A stretch of 64,000 bases of DNA from NCBI GenBank assembly GCA_029204225.1, contig CM055106.1, forward strand, positions 34,010,361 to 34,074,360, written 5' to 3'. The notes under the pieces were generated by a model. The model did no database searches and was not told where the DNA came from. It was given only the letters and a program-made list of their open reading frames with translations. The DNA comes from Diphasiastrum complanatum (taxonomy: Eukaryota > Streptophyta > Lycopodiopsida > Lycopodiales > Lycopodiaceae). A program made the translations under genes and the position numbers. Of the stretch, positions 1-11,615 are shown in pieces (positions within the stretch are counted from its first letter, which is position 1; every line of letters begins with the position of its first letter).

Positions 1-40
1 GGCAGGTATTGAAGTCAGACCAGATACCACTCTAGGTGAC

Positions 41-694
41 ATGAGGGCCTTTGATAAAAAGGCGCAGAGAGCATTGTCCTTAATCAATCTTTCAGTGAAA
101 GACCATGTAATCCCTCATATAAGTGATGTCACAACGGCTCTTAGAATGCAATTTCAAACTTGCAATCCAGCTCGGGCCATGTTCTTGAAGTCAAGATTGA
201 ACGCAGTAAGGATGGAAGAAAGTGAATCAGTGAGATCTTTCTTCACTAGGATAAAGGAGCTGAGAGATCAACTTGTAGCAATTGGAGAACCAATTAGGGA
301 CATTGAATTGGCACATACCACAATGAGCGGTGTCTCGGAAGGGCTACAGATGTTTGTGGGTGGCATTGCTTTGAGGGAGAGGTTGCCTACTTTTGAAGAC
401 TTCCACGGAGTCATGTTGCAGGAAGAGCAACGTCGCAAAGTGGTGAAGTCAAGGCAAACCCCACAGGAGGATCAAGCCTTGTTTGCTAAAGGCAAGCAGA
501 AAGGATGGAAAAGGATTCCTAAGAAATCCAAGGATGATGATGACGAGGGAGAGTCTTCATCAAAAGGGAAAAAGAAAAAGAAAGACAAATGTTACTATTG
601 CCACAAATCGGGTCATTGGACACGTGTGTTACAAGAAGAAAGCGGACATAAAGGCGGAAAAAGTGATTCAACAAGGCAACATTGCCGCAGATGA
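41..694 (+). pseudogene. Copia gag with zinc knuckle (element 1)
   Basis: A Copia-type gag polypeptide that would package element RNA in a cytoplasmic particle. The middle shows the usual AMFLKSRLN...RLPTFEDFH pattern of plant Copia gag. A basic Lys-rich stretch follows near residues 150-185, then a CCHC zinc knuckle beginning CYYCHKSGHW near residue 188. Sequence before 41 is still open and gag-like, so the true start is probably upstream or outside the window. A homologous gag fragment lies on the opposite strand at 41337-41667. Part of a fossil element. Confidence 0.85.
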
Positions 695-699
695 TGGAG

Positions 700-1985
700 A
701 AGATGACGAGACAAGTGTCTTCTCATCGGCATTGGCATCCCAAGTTGATGATGGTGCCAGATGGTTCATAGATTCAGGCGCCACAAGGCATATGACCGAG
801 AAACATGATTGGTTTGAGAAATTCTCACCAATCCATGATGGGGATAAGGTCACTCAAGCCAATGGGGAGGAATGTCAAATACAAGGTGTGGGCAATGTAC
901 CTATACAGTTTTCTGATGGTAAAATCAAGAACATCCCTAATGTGCTTTATGTTCCTGGACTCAAAAAAAGTTTGCTTTCTATTGGTGCAATGGCAAATCA
1001 ACATCTTAAGGTTGAATTTGTCAAGGATAGATGCCTTATGAGGGATATGAACCACAACCATAAAGTGGTGGTGAAGAGTTATAGAGATAGTAACTGTGGC
1101 CTTTATAAATTGGATGCTGCAAAACCAGGAGAATATGGTTTGGCTATCTCAACAAGATCTCAATCTGAGTTGTGGCACAGAAGACTTGGTCATCTGAACT
1201 ATGAGAGCTTGAGATTGATGGCGAAGCTGAAGATGGTAATAGGGTTACCGGCATTGTAGGATGATCATGCAATATGTGAAGGATGCGTCATGGAAAAGCA
1301 TCACAGGGAGACATTCAAGAAAGGTGGAGCTGCAAGAGCTAAGAAACCGTTGGAACTCATTCACAACGACCTGTGTGGCCCAATGAAGACATGTCGTTGG
1401 AGAAAGCATATTATTTTATGACTTTCGTAGATGATTACTCTATGAGGACATGGATTTATTTCTCGAAGAAGAAATCTGACGCTTTTGCTCGCTTCAAGGA
1501 GTTCAAGACTTTGGTAGAGAACCAACTGGATGCACGCATTAAAGTGCTAAGATCTGATAGAAGGGGTGAATACAAATCTGATGATTTTGAGGACTTTTGC
1601 AAAGAATACGATATCAAAAGACAATTCACACAGTCACACATGCCACATAGTAATGGTTTAGCTGAAAGGAAAAACAAGACTATTTATGGAGAGTGCACGC
1701 TCCATGATAAAGCAAATGGGCTTGACCGATTTAGTTTGGTCGGAAGTGTGCAGTGCAACAACATTCTTGCAAAATAGGAGCCCTACAATTGCGGTTCCAA
1801 ATGTGACTCCCGAAGAAGCATTTACAAGAATAAAGCCAAAAATCGACAAGTTTCGTGTCATTGAATGTAAGGCCTATGTACATGTGCCAAACGAGGAGCG
1901 AAAGAAACTTGATGCCAAAGAAATTAAGTGTATCTTCGTCGATTATGACGAGAGGACAAAGGAGTACATGTGTTTTGATCTGTAA
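700..1985 (+). pseudogene. Copia protease, pre-integrase and integrase region (element 1)
   Basis: The protease signature WFIDSGATRHM lies near 763-795. The pre-integrase zinc region (LWHRRLGHLNYESL) lies near 1170-1205. The integrase core lies near 1373-1700, with DDYS, SDRRGEY and AERKN motifs corresponding to the D, D and E catalytic positions, followed by the C-terminal segment to about 1985. Roles known for the family: polyprotein cleavage and insertion of the cDNA. This is fossil coding sequence spread over several frames. Confidence 0.85.
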
Positions 1986-2377
1986 TGGACAAGATTCACA
2001 TTAGCAAGGATGCAATCTTTGATGAGATGCATAGGTATGAAGATGAAGACCATGCAAGTGGTGAAAGCATCAAAAGACTTCCCACAATTTTGGAGGAAGA
2101 AGATGAAGAAGATGCTCCACAAGATGATGCACGTGAAGACGAGAGTCGAGAGGGCGAGTATGAAAGGACACCACCTATTCAAGAGCCTAGGGGGAGGTAC
2201 TTGCCAATTTGAGCAATAAAGGAGAAACCGGTTGGAAGTAAGAGACATTACTTAGACACTCCTTGGGATACATACTCTCCACGTAGTGTATCACTTGAAT
2301 CTAAGATACCAAAATGGTATGAAAAGATCACGAAGGACGCAAAGCTAAATCAAACATGATCTAGCACACAAGGAGAA

Positions 2378-3656
2378 GTGAGAAGATCAACGCGGGAAAG
2401 GAAGTCTCCCGATCGTTATCATGTGAACTATGCCCTAATGAGTGACATTTTGAAGTGTCGAGAGCCATCAACCTTTGATGAGGCAAAAGATCACAAAGAG
2501 TGGCAAAGGGCAATGGAAGAGGAGATAGAATTCATCCACAGGCATGATACATGGGAGTTGGTTGATCTACCACTTGGAAAAAAACCCATTGACAACAAAT
2601 GGGTGTTTAGAACAAAGTTTCATGCGGATGGCACGCTAGCAAAGCATAAGGCACGCCTAGTAGTGAAGGGTTATGAACAAAGCAAATGAATCGACTATGA
2701 AGAGACATTTGCTCCAGTGGCTAAGTGGACTACGCTACGTCTTATCATTGCCCTAGCATCTCATTTGGATGGAAGATCCATCAAATGGATGTGAAGTCCG
2801 CATTTTTGAATGGTGACTTAGAGGAAGAAGTTTACATGGTCCAACCGCAGGGCTTCATGGCAAAAGGGCAAGAACAGAAGGTATGTAAACTACACAAAGC
2901 ACTTTATGGCCTTAAGCAAGTGCCACGCGCATGGTATGGACGCCTTGACAACTATTTTCTTTCTCATGGGTTTGTAAGAAAAAATGCAGATCCAAATCTC
3001 TATGTTCTTATAAATGATGGTAGCATTGCCTTGATTGTACTTTACGTTGATGATATCATTATCACGGGCAATGATGAGAACCTCACTCGTTCTATCAAAG
3101 CCAACTTTTGCAAGCAGTTTGAGATGATCGATTTAGATCTTATGAACTATTGCTTGGGTGTCGAAGTATGGCAAACTGGCAGTGATATCAGGTTATGTCA
3201 AAACAAGTATGTGAGCGAGATATTGGAGAGATTTCACATGACAGAGTGCAAACCTTCCATCACCCCTTGCAAAGCTAGTAAGAAATTATCTCGTATTGAT
3301 GATAGTGCAATGTTGACGCTACTCTATTTCGTCAGCTAGTTGGGAGTTTGATATATATTACAACTACACGTCTTGATATCTGCTATGCTGTAAGTTTGAT
3401 TAGCCAATTCATGTCATCACCCACTATGGACCATTGGAAAGCTGCAAAAAGGATTTTGAGGTATGTGAAAGGTACACCTAATCTTGGCCTAATCTACAAA
3501 AGACAAAGTGTTTTACCTAAGTTGCAGGGTTCTGTTGACACTGATTGGGCAGGAAGTATAGATGATAGAAAGTCAACAATAGGTTATGCCTTCAATTTTG
3601 GTAGCGATTGTTTTTCATGGTCTAGCAAGAAGTAAGATACTATTTCTCTTTCTTCT
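2378..3656 (+). pseudogene. Copia RT and first part of RNase H (element 1)
   Basis: The Copia RT start TWELVDLPLGKKPIDNKWVF is clear near 2550-2610. The QMDVKSAFLNGDLEEEV and LYGLKQVPRAWY blocks follow, then YVDDIIITG near 3043-3070. After it come the connection and the RNase H start (DTDWAGSIDDRKST near 3540-3575). This is the RVT_2 family, which copies the element's RNA. The coding sequence is fossil. It meets the inserted LTR at 3657. Confidence 0.88.
3652..3656 (+). repeat. Target-site duplication, left copy (CTTCT)
   Basis: CTTCT directly precedes the TGTTG start of the inserted LTR and is repeated at 10283-10287 directly after the right LTR. It falls in the Copia RNase H coding region, which resumes immediately after the second copy. 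Five bases is the usual duplication length for LTR-element integrases. Confidence 0.9.
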
Positions 3657-4823
3657 TGTTGGCTGATTCTGACGAATCCCCAAGATACTCAGACAGAGCA
3701 ACTCAAGAGCACCTCTCACCTTAGACTGAGGAAGTCTCTGAGAAGGCGAGACTAATGAAGACTGAGAGCCAAGTATGAGAGCCGAGAAATACTAGCTAGG
3801 AGAGACATGCAAGAATTGTGTAAGCCTCATGGTGAATCCCGGAAGATGGAATGACCATGTAGGAACTAGTATTTCTAAGAAAATGTAATAAATGCAAGTA
3901 GACCTCTCTTAAAGAAAGTAGAGTGAGCCACCTTTTGATGGTGACCTCTAGTGGAGAGCAATATTCCACTTGTAATTTGTGAAATGTGGAAATTCCACTA
4001 GGATGCCACCTAAGGAGCTCTCTTGCTTATTTAAAAGGCTCCCTCTTTGTGAAGAGGAGCTTTTTGCATTGTATCTACTCCATGCTTAATAAGAAGATTT
4101 TCCAAGAGTTTGATGCTACACTAAGCTCCTTGATCATGATGGTTTTCTTGAGTGATGCCCCTATGATCATGCCCTTCCATTCATATTATGTGTGGTTGTG
4201 GATTTAGAGTGGATTAGTTTTCTTGCTTTCCTAGTTGTGGATTAGATTTCTTGTTTTCTTGTGGATTAATGTAGGAGCCAGCATTCAAGTAAACTAAAGA
4301 GGCTAGAAATGTGGCATAAATCTTGCATATTCTCTAACATTCTAGTTCTTGATGTTCTTGGGATGTCCAAGAATCAAAAGACTGGTTAGTTTCTTGATTC
4401 TTAGACTTCTAACATGTTGTAGATTAGTTCTTGTTTTTTGTTTATCAGCTTATACAAATGTAGCTCAGTTTAGTGTAGTGTAGGATCTGATTTCAATCCG
4501 TTTTTAGAGTAAGTAGCAGTAGAAACTACTGAACATTCATTGGTTTGCATGCTGATCCATGAATGAGCATTCTTGGCTTGCATCCTATGTAGAATGTAAG
4601 TGCATTCAAGAGTGATGTCCTCGAGTAGTCCTCTGACAGGCAGGAAAAAAAAAATTTATACTACAAAGTTATTCAGTCTGTTTGTACCTGGCCAGGGCAT
4701 TGTAACACATAAAAAACAGTCAAGTAATGCCCAAACGAGCCTGGTAACAGACAAGAAATAGATCTGTAGGCAAGAAGCAAAAAAGTAAACAACATGTCCT
4801 TTGGAGCAGGGGATCTGTCAACA
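3657..4823 (+). repeat. Left LTR of the gag-only element
   Basis: About 1.17 kb, starting TGTTGGCTGATTC and ending CTGTCAACA, near-identical to 9128-10282. It contains a TATA-like stretch (CTTATTTAAAAGG near 4026-4038) about 370 bases in, the likely LTR promoter. Parts of its centre are shared with LTR relics at 20215-20850 and 24156-24570, showing one LTR family at four places. Confidence 0.92.
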
Positions 4824-5119
4824 TTTGACCCATTGCCACTTGCATCACTCACATTCTGAAATGACATATGCTACAAGACTATCTTTGATCGAACCCATGC
4901 ACGCAATCTGAAATGTCTCTAGATCCATTAATAGCTCAGAACGACCTGCACACACCATCCCCACGCCCTGCATACATCCTCAGCTCCTTCTACATCATCC
5001 TCTACCCATAGCTTACCCATCGTCTCCACCTCTCTCTGTCACCATCTCAGCCGAGCACCCTGTCTCACATCTCAACCGAACACCTTATCTTCCATTCAAC
5101 CGAGCCTCTCTCTCTTACC

Positions 5120-5740
5120 ATCTTGACCGACGCAACGCAGGTGCATAAAAAAAATAATTTAAAATCTCAACTGGAGCTCACGATCACATCTCAACCGGAG
5201 CTCCAGCTCAAATCTCAACCGGAGCTCATGCTCACATCTCAACCGGAGCCCAATTCACATCTCAACCGGAGCTCTCAGTAAAATCTCAACCGGAGCCCAT
5301 GCTCACATCTCAACCGGAGCTCTTAGTAAAATCTCAACCGGAGCTCACGCTCACATCTCGATTGAAGTGCCCGTTGAGATCTCGACTGAAGTGCTCCCTG
5401 AAATCTCGACCAAAGCGCTCGATGGAATCTCAACCAAAGCATCCGTTGAAGTCTCAACCGAAGTGTCCGTTGAAGTCTCAGCCGAAGTGCTCGCTCAGAT
5501 CTCGACCGAAGCCAAATTGCTCGTTGAAATCTCGACCGAAGCCAAAGTGCCCATTCAGATCTCGACCGAAGCCGAAGTGATCTCGACCGGAGCCAAAGCG
5601 CCCGTTCAAATCTCAATCGGAACCGAAGGTAGCGATCAAATCTTGACCGGAGGGATTCAATCAGATCTCAACCGAAGCAATAAGGTCAAAGCTCGACCAG
5701 AGCAATTAACACCCATCTCGACCGGACCATACCTTTTGAT
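5120..5740 (+). repeat. Minisatellite in the leader: degenerate 15- to 24-bp units of CTCAACCGGAGCT type
   Basis: A run of units built on ATCTCAACCGGAGCTC, drifting rightwards into ATCTCGACCGAAGCC. Units recur about every 15-24 bases for about 600 bases between the left LTR and the gag of the gag-only element. Open frames on both strands here are by-products of the repeat (Ser/Arg/Lys/Pro-rich periodic peptides), not genes. Position in the untranslated leader suggests an RNA-level or neutral role; function unknown. Confidence 0.85.
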
Positions 5741-5879
5741 CAACACCTTTGATTGCCATTTCAACCAAACCACCATCTTCGCAACACCTTTGAGCCTGAA
5801 AAAAAAAATTCAAAAAACAACACTCATACCAATAGAAAGCCCTTATTATACCGAGTCTCCACCTTCACTTCCTTCAACA

Positions 5880-5965
5880 CCCTAAAAAATCCAAAAACAC
5901 CAAAAACCCTAAAAAATCCAAAAACACCAAAAACCCTAAAAAAATCCAAAAACACCAGAAACACA
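5880..5965 (+). repeat. Short A-rich tandem repeat
   Basis: Three or so units of roughly 27 bases built on CCCTAAAAAATCCAAAAACA just upstream of the gag region. It superficially resembles plant telomere repeat (CCCTAAA) but the period is wrong. Probably polymerase slippage in the leader. Confidence 0.7.
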
Positions 5966-6092
5966 TACCCAACACAAAAAAGTCACAACAATACCCAATG
6001 GTCGACAATACAGATCCTGACATCCCAAAAGATTATCCATATGAGATCAGGTCTCCGTAGCTGAACAAATTAGATGTCATAGATTCTACCGA

Positions 6093-7349
6093 ATGCGGTC
6101 CCAATCCTACGAGCCATCCACAAACCCATTTAAAGGACAAGAACATGATAGAGCCGAGTCCTCGCGAGCCAAAACCCATGTTCATGGTGTTGAAACATCC
6201 CATGCCAGAACCAACCTTAATGGAGTCTCTGCTACCCACAATGCTCATCATGAGAGACGTACACCCAAACTAGATCTACCAAAGTTTGACGGTAGTTCGG
6301 ACCCTCAAAGATTTTTGCAAATATTTGAGAATGCATGTGATGTATATGGCGAGACATCACCCGACACCATGATTCAACTCTTCTCGATGACCATGATCGA
6401 TCGAACATGAGAATGGTTTTTTAACCTTGATCGTGAAGATAAACGTGACTGGTCACTCTTGAAGGAGGCCTTTATCAAATGCTTCAAGCCATTTTTCTTG
6501 ATAGAAAGCCCTTTTGTCAAGCTAAGTAATATCAAAATGACAAAAGACGAATGAGTATGAGACTATATTGAGCCTTTCAAACGTCTCAAAAGTCAAGTAC
6601 AAGAACAGCCCTCTGAACAGATGCTCATCATCTGGTTCTTAGTCGGCCTTCCAAGATGGATTAGACGCGAGCTTAAATCCAATGATGAATATACGAGCCT
6701 AAAGTTAGCTATGTCTGATGCCATCAAGGAAGAAGACGAAGGATCAGATATTGACCCTTCTAGAAAAAGGCAAGCACCACGTGCTCCTGTCCATGATTCG
6801 AAGCCGATCCAGGACACTCGAGATCAGCTTTGGAAATCACAGCTGGCGTTGCTTAATAAGCAACACCAACTTCAAATGGAGAAACTCACCAATGAGTTTC
6901 AAGCTACCCTGAAGTCTATCCAAAGCAATATGCATGGTCAGTCAAACCCTGCACAGGTACCTTATAGACGAAAAACAATATGGTGCCCACACTGTTGGGC
7001 TACGCATCCTGTTGATGCTTGTCCTTCATATCGACCTATCCAAGCATATACAGTTCATCAATATGAAGAACACCCATCCCAACTTGGAAATGCCTTGTCT
7101 TATCCTGACTATCCATCAGAAAGTCCAGACCCACTAGCCATACAAGATGGCTATGTAGTTATACAAGGGCCACTGCACACCAGATGCTTCATCTGTGGTG
7201 AAACTGGCCACTTCATGGGTGATTGTCCAGTCAAGACCAAGTACCATCCTGAGTGTCCCGACTGTATAAGAAAACATAGTTTCAAAGACTGTCCCAAGCA
7301 ACACGCTCAGATCCTACCTGCCTGTCACGTTAGTTATGAATCACAATAG
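6093..7349 (+). pseudogene. Ty3/gypsy-type gag with zinc knuckle (gag-only element)
   Basis: The retrotransposon gag core begins at about 6260 with LDLPKFDGSSDPQRFL, followed by the typical Trp-rich W...F segment and a helical stretch. A CCHC knuckle, CFICGETGHFMGDC, lies near 7190-7232, with a second Cys-rich cluster (CPDCIRKHSFKDC) after it. This is the only recognisable protein of the element; the capsid-like core would bind RNA and form the particle. It is decayed, with a small number of breaks. The following 1.8 kb to the right LTR has no convincing gene. Confidence 0.85.
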
Positions 7350-9127
7350 GATCTTCATGACAACAACATGAGCACCATAGCAACCAATAGTTAAACCTGC
7401 TGCTCGATCGAGAAGTTTCTTGTAAACTTCTACATCACCATCCAATACGCCAATGCCATAATGCAAAAAGACAATCTGAAATGAGTCCTTGTCGAAAGAA
7501 AGTAAAACCGATATTCCGTCATCTGCTACAATGTCCAACCAAGAGCAACCTCCACAAGGAATTGACAGTTTTTCTCCCCTTCTACAAAATCAAATCTATT
7601 TGTCTTTCCACATGCAGATAAGATTTCCAATGTGCCAATACACAACAAATCTAGGATTCAGAAATCCACTTCGAGATTTGGTTCTGAATCTCTTGTTCGA
7701 CGAGGTTCTCAGGACATAGTACCTCAACCATACCTGCATCTCATGCTATATCTTACAACATCTGTTATCTATCACCAACCCTATCTTGTTTTGACAAGGG
7801 CATGTTAGAGTAAGTCACATTACTCTACAAACAACTAAAATATTACAACTATCAAGGTACATTATCAATGTTGATGAATGCAAGTTTTGTTTGACAAGTG
7901 CTATACAGTTCTTACTATCTGTAACGTTTGTTTATTTTCTTGTTTCTCTTCACCTATTTTGTGTGACTGATTTTTGCATGAGGAATAGCTACTGCACGAG
8001 AGTCTTCTGTAGAGCATCTCCAGAACACATTTTCATTCATCTATCCATCTTCAGAATACCATGTACAACAATTTCAAATTTTTGAAAACTATGAGAAATC
8101 CATGACAAGTTAGAGTTGATTCCTACACCTCATTACCATATTATTCTTTGAGTCAACTACAGCAAGATCGAAACAAATCTAGTTAAAATTTGTTCAATAT
8201 TTAGTCTAGTCACATGTTCAACGAGTTTCACCTATGTGTTCCACACGCCGATCCAATCCTGAGCATGAACAGTCACCAACAACAACATCCCCACCAACAG
8301 ATTTTTGGGGGGGAGGGGGGGGAGAGAGTGGATTTGCTTGGATCCACTGGAGCAGTTACGCTGCCAACAACAACACCAGCAAGATCGACAGCCAAGGTCA
8401 CAAACCCAAAGTCGACAATGACAAGGCTAAGAAGACAGATGGGCAATCCAAAACAACTCGATCAGAAGAAGTACTCCAGCAAGTGGTGGTTGAAGCTTGA
8501 CATTGCAAGGGCCCAAGGCTGCAATTGTAGAACTATCAGTTCCTTCATCTTGTCACCAAGCCTTCATCATGTTTCCTCACTGTTACCAAACCGTCAATCA
8601 AAACTGTTTCTACCACCAAATTTTTGATGATGAGTCCATCCCCTTGAGACTGATAACCAAGATTTGTGCTACCTATCAGAAAAGAGCATCGACAAGACTG
8701 AAACTTCAACTAAGAGAAGAACCACGAAAACCCCCAGAGGTAAATGGAAGATACAGACCTCCCAGAAAAAATCAAAGATGGAATCTACCAAGAAATCAAA
8801 GATGAAACCGTCAATGGCAGATACAAGTGACTAAACAAAGAGACACATGTAAAGCACTCGAGCATGCAAGTTGTGAAGCTACTGAGATCTCTCCAAATTT
8901 TGAGAATGTCAACCCATCATAGCAATAAGACATTCTAAATCCAATTGCGATAATTTGTGAAAAACAATTTTTGTGATAAAGACTGGCGAAAATAAGCACT
9001 TGGTTTTGTGTAAGTGAACGAGGATCTACGCTTTTCCAAGTGACGATCAAAGATGCCAATGCAAAGCGGAACGACATCATCCAATATGAGTTGCAGTGGG
9101 TCCTACAACACATTAGGGGTGGGATGA
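7350..9127. other. Non-coding interior of the gag-only element
   Basis: No recognisable protein domain was found; the longest frames are about 137 codons and lack family motifs. It includes a G-rich run near 8307-8325. The segment near 8990-9055 (AAGTGAACGAGGATC, CTTTTCCAAGTG) recurs near 20145-20210 beside the related LTR relic, so it is probably element-specific sequence before the polypurine tract. Confidence 0.7.
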
Positions 9128-10282
9128 TGTTGGCTGATTCTGACGAATCCCCAAGATACTCGGACAGAGCAACTCAAGAGCACCTCTCACCTTAGATCAA
9201 GGAGGTCTCTGAGAAGACGAGACTAATGAAGACTGAGAGCCGAGTATAAGAGCCAAGAAATACTAGCTAGGAAAGACATGCAAGAACTATGTAAGCCTCA
9301 TGGTGAATCCCGAAAGATGGAATGACCATGTAGGAACTAGTATTTCTAAGCAAATGTAATAAATGAGTAGACCCCTCTTAAAGAAAGTAGAGTGAGCCAC
9401 CTTTTGATGGTGATCTCTAGTGGAGAGCAATATTCCACTTGTAATTTGTGAAATGTGGAAATTCCACTAGGATGCCACCTAAGGAGCTCTCTTGCTTATT
9501 TAAGAGACTCCCTCTTTGTGAAGAGGAGCTTTTTGCATTGTATCTACTCCATGCTTAATAAGAAGATTTTCCAAGAGTTTGATGCTACACTAAGCTCCTT
9601 GATCATGATTGTTTTCTTGAGTGATGCCCCTATGATCATGCCCTTCCATTCATATTGTGTGTGGTTGTGGATTTAGAGTGGATTAGTTTTCTTGCTTTCC
9701 TAGTTGTGGATTAGATTTCTTGTTTTCTTGTGGATTAATGTAGGAGCCAGCATTCAAGTAAACTAAAGAGGCTAGAAATGTGACATAAATCTTGCATATT
9801 CTCTAACATTCTAGTTCTTGATGTTCTTGGATTGTCCAAGAATCAAAAGACTGGTTAGTTTCTTGATTCTTAGACTTCTAACATTTTGTAGATTAGTTCT
9901 TGTTTCTTATTTATCAGTTTATGCAAATGTATCTCAGTTTAGTGTAGTGTAGGATCTGATTTCAATCCGCTTTTAGAGTAAGTAACAGTAGAAACTACTG
10001 AACGTTCATTGGTTTGCATGCTGATCTATGAATGAGCGTTCTTGGCTTGCATCCTATGTATAATGTAAGTGCATTCAAGAGTGACATCCCTGAGTAGTCC
10101 TCTGACAGGCAGGACAAAGAAAATCTATACTACAGCTCATTTCTGCCTGGTCTGGGCATTGTAACAAATAAGAAACAGTCAAGTAATGCCCAAACGAGCC
10201 TGGTAACAGGCAAGAAATAGATCTGTAAGCAAGAAGCAGAAAAGTAAACAACAGGTCCTCTGGAGCAGGGGATCTGTCAATA
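9128..10282 (+). repeat. Right LTR of the gag-only element
   Basis: Closely similar to 3657-4823 over its whole length, starting TGTTGGCTGATTC, and followed directly by the CTTCT duplication. It contains the matching TATA-like stretch near 9495-9507. Confidence 0.92.
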
Positions 10283-10968
10283 CTTCTACAGAAGCCGAAT
10301 ATAAAGCGTTGAGTTCTGCTACCCAAGAAGCTGTTTGGCTACGTAAGTTGTTATGTGAGATTGGCATGAAGCAAGTTAATCCTACTATTATTTTCTGTGA
10401 CAGTCAAAGTGGAATACAATTGGCTAAGAATCAAATCTTTCACGCAAAGACAAAACATATTGAGATAAAATATCACTATGTGCGTGAGAAGCAACAATCT
10501 GAAGATATAAATATTGTACATTGTTCTACGTTATTACAAGTTGCTGATATATTTATGAAAGCTATAAGTAAAGAAAAGTTTGAGACTTTTAGATCCAAAC
10601 TTGGCTTAGATCTGGTTATGTAAAAAGCCTTTACTTGTAATACTATCATGGAGATATGTTCCATGAATAGAGTAAACTCTAAAATAAAGAGAGACGTTGA
10701 TCATCAAGGGAGAGAGTTAAAATAGCAATGATCAACTTATACAGTGCTTTCTTATTTTGATGGCACCACGTGTGCTTAGTTCTAGAGTTATCGGGCCATC
10801 TTTCTTTTACGAGCCCTTTGAGTGCTTTTAAGCAACTTATCTTTGTACTTACTTATTAGTTGAATATACAGTTTGTGGAGAGCAATTCTGTTGCCTTGTT
10901 TTGTTGCACTTGACGTTGTGCTGTGGTGATTGATCCGGTCGGGTGTTAGAATTGTGTTTCTTAACTGC
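10283..10968 (+). mobile_element. Copia element 1 resumed: end of RNase H, polypurine tract and probable 3' LTR remnant
   Basis: Immediately after the target duplication the Copia RNase H resumes at EAEYKALSSATQEAVWLRKL and runs through the ADIFMKA block to a stop near 10623. A polypurine tract (CAAGGGAGAGAG) lies near 10705-10716, as expected just before a 3' LTR. The following ~250 bases are probably the LTR, but its end is not defined because the next element abuts near 10968. Confidence 0.8.
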
Positions 10969-11615
10969 TTCCAAATTTGAACTCTCTATAAAAATACAGC
11001 AAACAAACAATAAATGTGAGTGATCAACATTTGCTTGCATCTCTCCTCCTCCTTTGTCCTTTGTTGCCATGTATCCACCATGATACTGCATGAATGAGCC
11101 TCCATCTTCATCTTGCCATAAGATGCCATCATACCTTGATGACTTGACCATGAATGAGTCACATAATGAACCTCCAATAGCTTCATTTCCATCATCAAAA
11201 CCAGCCAATAATGATAGTACAAATCCAACATCAAAACAATGCTCACCAATGTAGCTAGTTTTACCATATCTTGACAATTTGCACACATCCACGTGAAATT
11301 GCTCAAACATGAGACGGAACAAGTAAAGTAAACTTGAACAGCACTTCCTTGTTGCTCCTTTGACCATACTTGAGTCTTCAATATGCTGCAAAAATAAAAA
11401 CATAACATCTTTGCCAATTACCTCTCCTTTGATGCTCTTGACTAGTTCCAAATTGCCACCTTCCCTTTTGACTAGTAGAAGCGCTTTGAGATAAACCTCT
11501 TGATCTTCAACTTGACCATCAAAGTCATTGAAAAATTTTTGTCTTCTTGATTTTACAGCAAGATAACATCCATCCACTTGCATAGCTCCATGTACACAAG
11601 AAGATCCTCCAAAAG
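10968..11615 (-). other. Unrelated segment in place of Copia RT (copy 1, partial)
   Basis: After the LEYRALMKSGT block, where Copia RT normally begins, the open frame goes on into sequence with no RT motif. It shows CVHGAMQVDGCYL, KREGGNLELVK and HCFDVGFVL. The same segment, longer, is at 51272-52345 in the second copy, so it was acquired before the family spread. I do not recognise the protein. It could be a captured host gene fragment or fortuitously open DNA. Confidence 0.75.

Larger units (their letters stand above)
1..3656 (+). mobile_element. Ty1/copia LTR retrotransposon, main part, decayed; continues beyond the left edge
   Basis: Parts appear in Copia order on the + strand: gag (from about 41), zinc knuckle, protease, pre-integrase, integrase core, RT with the YVDDI motif near 3043-3057, and the start of RNase H near 3610-3640. 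The order protease-integrase-RT-RNase H assigns it to Ty1/copia. The 5' LTR lies outside the window. The element carries many breaks and looks old. It is interrupted in RNase H by the gag-only LTR element at 3657-10282, and the rest of RNase H resumes at 10283. Direct reading plus family knowledge; family assignment is firm, 5' boundary unknown. Confidence 0.93.
3657..10282 (+). mobile_element. Gag-only, non-autonomous LTR retrotransposon (TR-GAG-like) nested in the Copia RNase H
   Basis: Two long direct repeats, 3657-4823 and 9128-10282, flank a 4.3-kb interior. The LTR starts TGTTG and ends CAACA in the left copy, giving a 5-bp terminal inverted repeat. The host sequence CTTCT sits immediately outside both ends (3652-3656 and 10283-10287), a clean 5-bp target duplication. 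A purine-rich tract lies just before the right LTR (about 9113-9126). The interior codes only for a Ty3/gypsy-type gag; I see no protease, RT or integrase. Mobilisation would therefore need enzymes from another element. The LTRs look closely similar, so it is younger than its host, but some divergence has built up. No convincing primer site was identified after the left LTR. Confidence 0.93.

Noticed and set aside
5299-5885. Overlapping long frames on both strands in the leader of the gag-only element
   Set aside because: They are produced by the minisatellite period; peptides are periodic and mirror the DNA units.
5880-5965. Interstitial telomere repeat (CCCTAAA)
   Set aside because: CCCTAAA appears only as part of a ~27-bp A-rich unit; there is no 7-bp period.
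8214-8805. Overlapping frames of 88-137 codons in the gag-only element interior
   Set aside because: No conserved motif, low-complexity composition, and the frames overlap each other; likely chance.
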